Of a stretch of 64,000 nucleotides of DNA, positions 59,640-64,000 are shown one piece after another. The DNA is taken from assembly GCA_947488295.1 (NCBI GenBank), contig CANKYU010000006.1, positions 62,001 to 126,000 on the forward strand. The letters are read 5' to 3'. The stretch comes from an uncultured Anderseniella sp. (GTDB lineage Bacteria > Pseudomonadota > Alphaproteobacteria > Rhizobiales > Aestuariivirgaceae). The first letter of the stretch is position 1. Every line of letters begins with the position of its first letter. Position numbers and translations under genes: made by a program. The notes under the pieces are model-generated. The model was not told the DNA's origin, searched no databases, and worked only from the letters and a program-made list of their open reading frames with translations.

Positions 59640-60557
59640 TCAGTCACCCAGATGTTTTTCGCCACGCGCTTTTGCGAGCATGATCTGGTGCTGGCGTTGC
59701 CGGAAGCGGGCGCGGTCCTGATCCGTGCGGGTCTCGTGGCAGTGCGAGCATGAGACGCCTTCTTCATACATGTCAGATTCGAGATCCCTGGTGGTCAGCG
59801 GCATGCGGCAGGCCCGGCACAACTGATGATTGCCCGGTTCCAGCCCGTGTCCGACGGATACGCGTTCGTCGAAGACAAAGCAGTCACCGTGCCATTTGCT
59901 CTGTTCGCGCGGTATCAGTTCGAGATATTTCAGAATGCCGCCCTTGAGGTGATAAACTTCGTTGACGCCGGCCTGCCGAGCGTAGGCGGTTGCCTTTTCG
60001 CACCGAATGCCGCCGGTGCAGAACATGGCGACCTTCTTGCCGGCAAGTTCATTGTGGCGGGCGTTGAGCCAGTCCGGGAATTCACGAAATGACCTTGTGT
60101 CTGGGTCAACGGCACCTTCGAACGTACCAATGGAGACCTCGTAGTCATTGCGGGTGTCGATAACCACTGTATCAGGATCACTGATCAGGTCATTCCAGTC
60201 CTGTGGCTCAACATAGGTGCCGACGATCTGGTTGGGATCGATGTCTTCTATCCCCATGGTCACGATCTCCCGCTTCAACCGGACTTTCAGCCTGTTGAAC
60301 GGCATTTCGGGCGCCCGGGACTCCTTGTGCTCGATGTCGGCACAACCAGGCAGCTTGCGGATGTGGGCGAGGACGGCGTCTATGCCCTCCCGGCTGCCGG
60401 CAATAGTGCCGTTAATGCCTTCGCGTGCCAGTAAAAGAGTACCTTTGACGTCGTGATGGCAGGCAACCGTGGCCAACGGGCCCCGCAGATCCTCTGGCTT
60501 GTCAAATACGGCAAACCTGTACAGGGCGGCAACAATGATATTGTCGGTGTCTGTCAC
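59640..60557 (-). CDS. trhO: tRNA uridine(34) hydroxylase
   Basis: 305 aa. TrhO/YceA rhodanese-domain proteins form 5-hydroxyuridine at tRNA position 34. The rhodanese active-site loop is 'MFCTGGIRCEKA' with the catalytic Cys. The N-terminal acylphosphatase-like domain ('AREGINGTIAGS') and a C-terminal Cys-rich part ('CRACRMPLT', 'CSHCHETR') are present. GTG start at 60557 gives the family N-terminus 'VTDTDNIIVAALYRF'; the frame extends 43 codons upstream without support. Confidence 0.9.
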   Translation of the reverse strand: MTDTDNIIVAALYRFAVFDKPEDLRGPLATVACHHDVKGTLLLAREGINGTIAGSREGIDAVLAHIRKLPGCADIEHKESRAPEMPFNRLKVRLKREIVTMGIEDIDPNQIVGTYVEPQDWNDLISDPDTVVIDTRNDYEVSIGTFEGAVDPDTRSFREFPDWLNARHNELAGKKVAMFCTGGIRCEKATAYARQAGVNEVYHLKGGILKYLELIPREQSKWHGDCFVFDERVSVGHGLEPGNHQLCRACRMPLTTRDLESDMYEEGVSCSHCHETRTDQDRARFRQRQHQIMLAKARGEKHLGD

Positions 60558-60707
60558 GGTTTGCGATAATCCGAATGGCAGGCTTTGGTGAAAACCAGAA
60601 ATTTGATGTACTGGGCCAAGGCAAGATATTCCATACATATGGTTGCTCGTATCGAACCTTGATTTGGCACACTTTGACAGCACCATTCAAGTCGCTGCGG
60701 CGGCGGA

Positions 60708-61094
60708 TCAGGTCTTGAACGCCTCGTCCACAGGCACCTTGTAGGCTGTTGCCAGCCGGTTGGTCATGTTGGCCAGGCCCACAATCGCGATCAGTTCATT
60801 CATCATCGCATCATCTGCGCCCTTGGCCCGCGCTGACGCCCCGTGACTTGCCATGCAGTAGTCGCAGTTGTTCGACATTGATATCGCCGTATAGATCAGT
60901 TCCTTGGTCAGTGGGTCAAGGGCGCCGGGTCCCATCAGGTCTTTCAGGCTGTTCCACACATGGGCCAGCATCCTGGGTTCATTGGCCATGTACTTCCAGA
61001 AATTGTTGACGTCCGTCACGCCGCGCGTGGTACAGATGTCGTCGTAGACGGCGCGCACGGCTGGTGATGCATCGGCCTTTTCAATCGGGTTCAT
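60708..61094 (-). CDS. AhpD-like / carboxymuconolactone decarboxylase family protein
   Basis: 128 aa. All-helical CMD/AhpD domain with the redox motif 'NCDYCMASHG' (CxxC-xxxH). AhpD-like proteins act in peroxide reduction or related thiol chemistry; many short members are uncharacterised. The start at 61094 has GGAG upstream. Divergent from the OmpA gene. Confidence 0.86.
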   Translation of the reverse strand: MNPIEKADASPAVRAVYDDICTTRGVTDVNNFWKYMANEPRMLAHVWNSLKDLMGPGALDPLTKELIYTAISMSNNCDYCMASHGASARAKGADDAMMNELIAIVGLANMTNRLATAYKVPVDEAFKT

Positions 61095-61184
61095 GTCTCG
61101 TTCATCTCCGTTTTGCCAAGTTGTTGAACAACATTGACTGCAATTCTTGCGCGTATGCGTGAGTGTTGCCAAGGAGGGAATCTA

Positions 61185-63467
61185 ATGAAACGGGTACTTC
61201 AAACGTCCATGCTGGGCGCACTGGTGGTTGCCGCCGGGCTTGCGCTGGCGCCTGTCGGCAGCAGTGCGCAAAGCAAAGACCAGGTTAAGCAAATGTCCGT
61301 TGAACAGTTGCTGCAGCGCCAGCAGGTCCTGCGCGGCGAACTCGACAATGGCGGTGGCAAAAAGCAACGACGGCAGCTTCGGCGTGTGCAGCGCGAACTT
61401 CAGCGGCGCAAGAAACGGGCAGCCCAGCCACAGCCGGCTCAACCGCAACCGGTTCAGCAGCAGCAGGAAGCCCAGCCCCAACCGCAACCGCAGCCCAAGG
61501 CGCAACCTGTCCAGCAACAGCAGGATCAGTCCGCCAATGTAAACCGGCTGGCACGGCGCTATCTGCGCAACAGTTCCAATGTGCGCAACCTGAATGACAA
61601 TCAGCTGCGCACCCGCATCCGCAACGGCCGGAATTTGCTGCAGCAGGACGGGTTGCGCGGCAAACTCAAGAACCAGGTACGTCAACAGGTGCAGGCGGCC
61701 CGCGCAGAAACCGCCCGCCGCAGCGCTGCCGTCAACGCTCCGAAGGTTCAGCCGGCCCCGCAACAGCAGGTCCAGCCGAAGCAGCAGGACACCGGCGGCA
61801 ATATAAACCGCCAGGCCCGACGCTATCTGCGCAATGACAAGAGTGTGCGCCGGATGGACGACAACGAATTGCGCGCGCGTATTCAAGATGGCCGCAATTT
61901 GCTGAAGCGTGATGGCCTGCTCGGGCGCTTTGAGCGCCCGGTTCGTGTGCAGATTCAAGCCGCACGTGCAGAACAGACCCGTCGCGCTGACGCTGGGCAA
62001 GCGCCACAACCGGATCAGGCCGGCAATGTAAATCGCCAGGCGCGGCGCTATCTGCGCAATGACAAGAATGTGCGCCGGATGAATGACAACGAACTGCGCT
62101 CTCGTATTCAAGATGGCCGCAATTTGCTGCAGCGTGATGGCCTGCGCGGACGTCTTGAGAGCCAGGTGCGTGCGCAGGTTCAGGCTGCGCGTGCAGAGCA
62201 GACCCGTCGCGCGGACGCCGGGCAGACGCCGCAACCGGATCAGGCCGGCAACGTAAACCGTCAGGCCCGACGCTACCTGCGCAATGACAAGAACGTGCGC
62301 CGTATGAGTGATGGCGAATTGCGGAACCGCATTCGCAACGGTCGTGATTTGTTGCAGCGCGATGGCCTGCGCAACAGGCTTGAGCGCCAGGTGCGCGAAC
62401 AGGTGCGTACTGCACGATCGGAAGTTGATCGTCGTTCGCAGGCAAACCAGCAACCGGCTTCCGACGTCAATCGCAGAGCCCGCAATCTGCTCGATGACAA
62501 CAGGTCTTCCGCTTCGCTGCGCGATCCGCAATTGCGCCGCAGGCTTGAACGGGCCCGTAACATCATGGGTGATCGTGGCCTAAATCGCCGTCTGTTCCGA
62601 CAGGTGCGTCGCCTGGCGCGCAAAGATCGCGACGAATTGCGTAACCGGGTTGCCCGTCGCGATCAGAATCAGAGCGAACGGCGTGAAGACAGGCTGGATG
62701 CCCGCGCACTGTTGCGCGACAGGCGCGATGTGCGTGACCTGAACGACAGGCAGTTGCAGAGACGTATCACGTCTGCCCGTGATCTGCTGGCGTCCAACAC
62801 ATTGCGCGCCGGCCAGAAACAACGCCTGCGCGATCTGTTGCGCGAAGCGCGCCGTGAAAAACGCCGCAGGCTGATTGCCGGGCGTGCCGACCGCAGGGAA
62901 AGACTGCGCCGCAACAACAACCAGATCATCATACAGATTCCACCTGTGCGCATTGGTCCCGACAGGGATGACATTGCCGCTGCAGAAGCTGATGATGAAC
63001 TGCTCGAACAGCAGTTGGTTGCGCCGCCGCGCCGTCGCATTGAGCGCAAGTTCTCGCGCCAGGAGTTCCGCAGCGGCCGGCCGTCGTCACGTGATTCCAT
63101 GCCGGCTATCGAAGTCGACACGATCCGCTTTGGCTTCAACGAGTCGTTTGTTCGCGAGGAGGAGATTCCGCAACTGGAACGCATCGGCGAAATCATCGAG
63201 CGCATTGTTGCTGCAAACCCTGATGAGGTGTTTCTCATCGAAGGGCACACCGATGCGGTGGGCTCGGCAGCCTACAATCAGGGCTTGTCGTCCAAACGGG
63301 CAAATGCGGTTCGCGATGCCATGCTGCAGTTCTTCAATATAGAGCGCAACAACATCGAGACGGTGGGCTATGGCGAGGAGTTCCTCAAGATCGAAACCGA
63401 GGAAGAAGAGGCGGAAAACCGTCGCGTCACCATCCGGCGCATTACACCGCTGCTCGCCAGCCGCTAG
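61185..63467 (+). CDS. OmpA family protein with long internal repeats
   Basis: 760 aa. A signal peptide (to about residue 28) is followed by Gln/Pro-rich sequence and Arg-rich repeats: 'RRYLRN...NDNELR.RI..GRNLL' units, four with a 75- to 88-aa period, then two diverged copies. The C-terminal 120 residues are an OmpA-like peptidoglycan-binding domain ('VDTIRFGFNESFV', 'VFLIEGHTDAVGSAAYNQGLSSKRANAVRDAML', 'VGYGEEFLK'). The strongly basic middle may bind nucleic acid, LPS or wall polymers. AAGGAGGG site at ideal spacing. Confidence 0.9.
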   Translation: MKRVLQTSMLGALVVAAGLALAPVGSSAQSKDQVKQMSVEQLLQRQQVLRGELDNGGGKKQRRQLRRVQRELQRRKKRAAQPQPAQPQPVQQQQEAQPQPQPQPKAQPVQQQQDQSANVNRLARRYLRNSSNVRNLNDNQLRTRIRNGRNLLQQDGLRGKLKNQVRQQVQAARAETARRSAAVNAPKVQPAPQQQVQPKQQDTGGNINRQARRYLRNDKSVRRMDDNELRARIQDGRNLLKRDGLLGRFERPVRVQIQAARAEQTRRADAGQAPQPDQAGNVNRQARRYLRNDKNVRRMNDNELRSRIQDGRNLLQRDGLRGRLESQVRAQVQAARAEQTRRADAGQTPQPDQAGNVNRQARRYLRNDKNVRRMSDGELRNRIRNGRDLLQRDGLRNRLERQVREQVRTARSEVDRRSQANQQPASDVNRRARNLLDDNRSSASLRDPQLRRRLERARNIMGDRGLNRRLFRQVRRLARKDRDELRNRVARRDQNQSERREDRLDARALLRDRRDVRDLNDRQLQRRITSARDLLASNTLRAGQKQRLRDLLREARREKRRRLIAGRADRRERLRRNNNQIIIQIPPVRIGPDRDDIAAAEADDELLEQQLVAPPRRRIERKFSRQEFRSGRPSSRDSMPAIEVDTIRFGFNESFVREEEIPQLERIGEIIERIVAANPDEVFLIEGHTDAVGSAAYNQGLSSKRANAVRDAMLQFFNIERNNIETVGYGEEFLKIETEEEEAENRRVTIRRITPLLASR
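61536..62475 (+). repeat. 75-aa tandem repeats in OmpA-family gene
   Basis: Four units begin at about 61536, 61800, 62025 and 62250; the last three have an exact 225-bp period. Units encode an Arg/Asn/Gln-rich helix-type pattern with a Pro/Gln linker. High similarity of the 225-bp copies suggests recent duplication. Confidence 0.9.
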
Positions 63468-63486
63468 CACGACCAATTGAGAGCAG

Positions 63487-63517
63487 GGGTGCCGCGTCAA
63501 AGCGGCACCCTTTGTTG
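63487..63517 (+). terminator. Intrinsic terminator after OmpA-family gene
   Basis: Perfect 9-bp stem (GGGTGCCGC / GCGGCACCC) with a 6-nt loop, followed by TTTGTTGT, 20 bp after the stop. Confidence 0.78.
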
Positions 63518-63608
63518 TATCCAAGTCCGCTTGAAGTCTGGCTGCAGCGCAGCTATAAGCGCGCCATCTGAAACGATCCTCACAAACCTTTTTATGAAAG
63601 AACGACCC

Positions 63609-64000
63609 ATGGCCGTCCAGCGCACATTCTCTATCATCAAGCCAGATGCGACCCGCCGCAATCTGACCGGCAAGATCAATTCCATGATTGAAGCTGCCGG
63701 CCTGCGCATCATTGCGCAAAAGCGTGTGAAGTGGTCGGAAGACCAGGCCAAGGAGTTTTATGCGGTTCACAAGGAACGCCCGTTCTACATGGATCTCGTC
63801 AACTTCATGACCTCAGGCCCGGTTGTCGTACAGGTTCTTGAAGGCGAAGATGCCGTTGCGGCTTACCGCACGGTCATGGGCGCGACCAATCCGGCTGATG
63901 CCGATGCCGGCACGATCCGCAAGGAATGTGCTGAATCCATCGAGGCAAATTCCGTACACGGCTCGGACAGTGTCGAGAATGCCGCCATCGAAATCGGTCA
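63609..64000 (+). CDS. ndk: Nucleoside diphosphate kinase, 5' part
   Basis: The ATG at 63609 opens a frame that runs off the window after 130 codons; complete Ndk is about 140 aa. 'QRTFSIIKPDATRRNLTGKI' and 'MGATNPADADAGTIRKE' are standard, and the phosphohistidine is in 'NSVHGSDS'. It exchanges phosphates between nucleoside di- and triphosphates. Confidence 0.97.
   Translation, partial: MAVQRTFSIIKPDATRRNLTGKINSMIEAAGLRIIAQKRVKWSEDQAKEFYAVHKERPFYMDLVNFMTSGPVVVQVLEGEDAVAAYRTVMGATNPADADAGTIRKECAESIEANSVHGSDSVENAAIEIG

Overview
The window is a chromosomal segment of an alphaproteobacterium, most likely a marine member of the Rhizobiales (Hyphomicrobiales). The evidence is moderately high GC and the order-typical gene string purF-cvpA-radA, alr-dnaB, rplI-DUF2232-rpsR-rpsF, fabD-fabG-acpP-fabF-mltG-yicC-gmk, rsmA-pdxA-surA-lptD and pepA-holC. 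It opens inside the last codons of der (EngA) and closes inside ndk. No rRNA, tRNA, insertion sequence, prophage or CRISPR array was seen.

Region 1 (0-6 kb): der end, a 2-keto-4-pentenoate hydratase-type protein, an SDR, purF, cvpA and radA, all but der on the minus strand. Region 2 (6-10.5 kb) is an insert between radA and alr: a FAS1-domain protein, a HalD/BesD-like Fe(II)/2-oxoglutarate oxygenase followed by an MFS transporter, and mlaF-mlaE. Region 3 (10.5-18.4 kb): alr, dnaB, a cyclopropane fatty acid synthase, the ribosomal operon rpsF-rpsR-DUF2232-rplI with a clear terminator, and a threonine dehydratase-like enzyme. Region 4 (18.4-25.2 kb): fatty-acid genes, then mltG, yicC and gmk. 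Region 5 (25.2-33.9 kb): rsmA, pdxA, a SurA-like lipoprotein and lptD, then pepA, holC and a methyltransferase. lptF and lptG do not lie next to lptD here.

Region 6 (33.9-39.6 kb) is accessory: DUF1737, a GST, a Stealth phosphotransferase, a Rap1a-type protein, an aspartoacylase-like enzyme, an SDR lacking its catalytic Tyr, two tandem PilZ proteins and a YugP-type peptidase. Region 7 (39.7-47.3 kb) is a nine-gene Mrp-like antiporter operon without a full-length MrpA: E, F, G with a Lys/Ala tail, a fused MbhD/E-B protein, C, and three NuoL/M-like subunits, the third lacking the TM7 lysine. Region 8 (47.5-54.3 kb): a TupA-like ATP-grasp protein, then a winged-helix/hydrolase fusion divergent from a compact cluster of two OsmC proteins, a 55-aa DUF1127 protein, a flavoprotein, a methyltransferase and a DUF1194 protein.

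Region 9 (54.4-64 kb): GFA, an ABC-F protein, a DUF4332-like protein, a 53-aa membrane peptide, a HugZ-like protein, trhO, an AhpD-like protein, a repeat-rich OmpA protein and ndk. Two intergenic spaces here hold near-identical copies of what looks like a roughly 235-nt structured sRNA. Each copy has three hairpins with C-rich (anti-Shine-Dalgarno-like) loops, an intrinsic terminator, and a conserved CRP/FNR-like palindrome 29.5 bp upstream of a conserved -10-like element. This twin sRNA is the strongest candidate for something undescribed.
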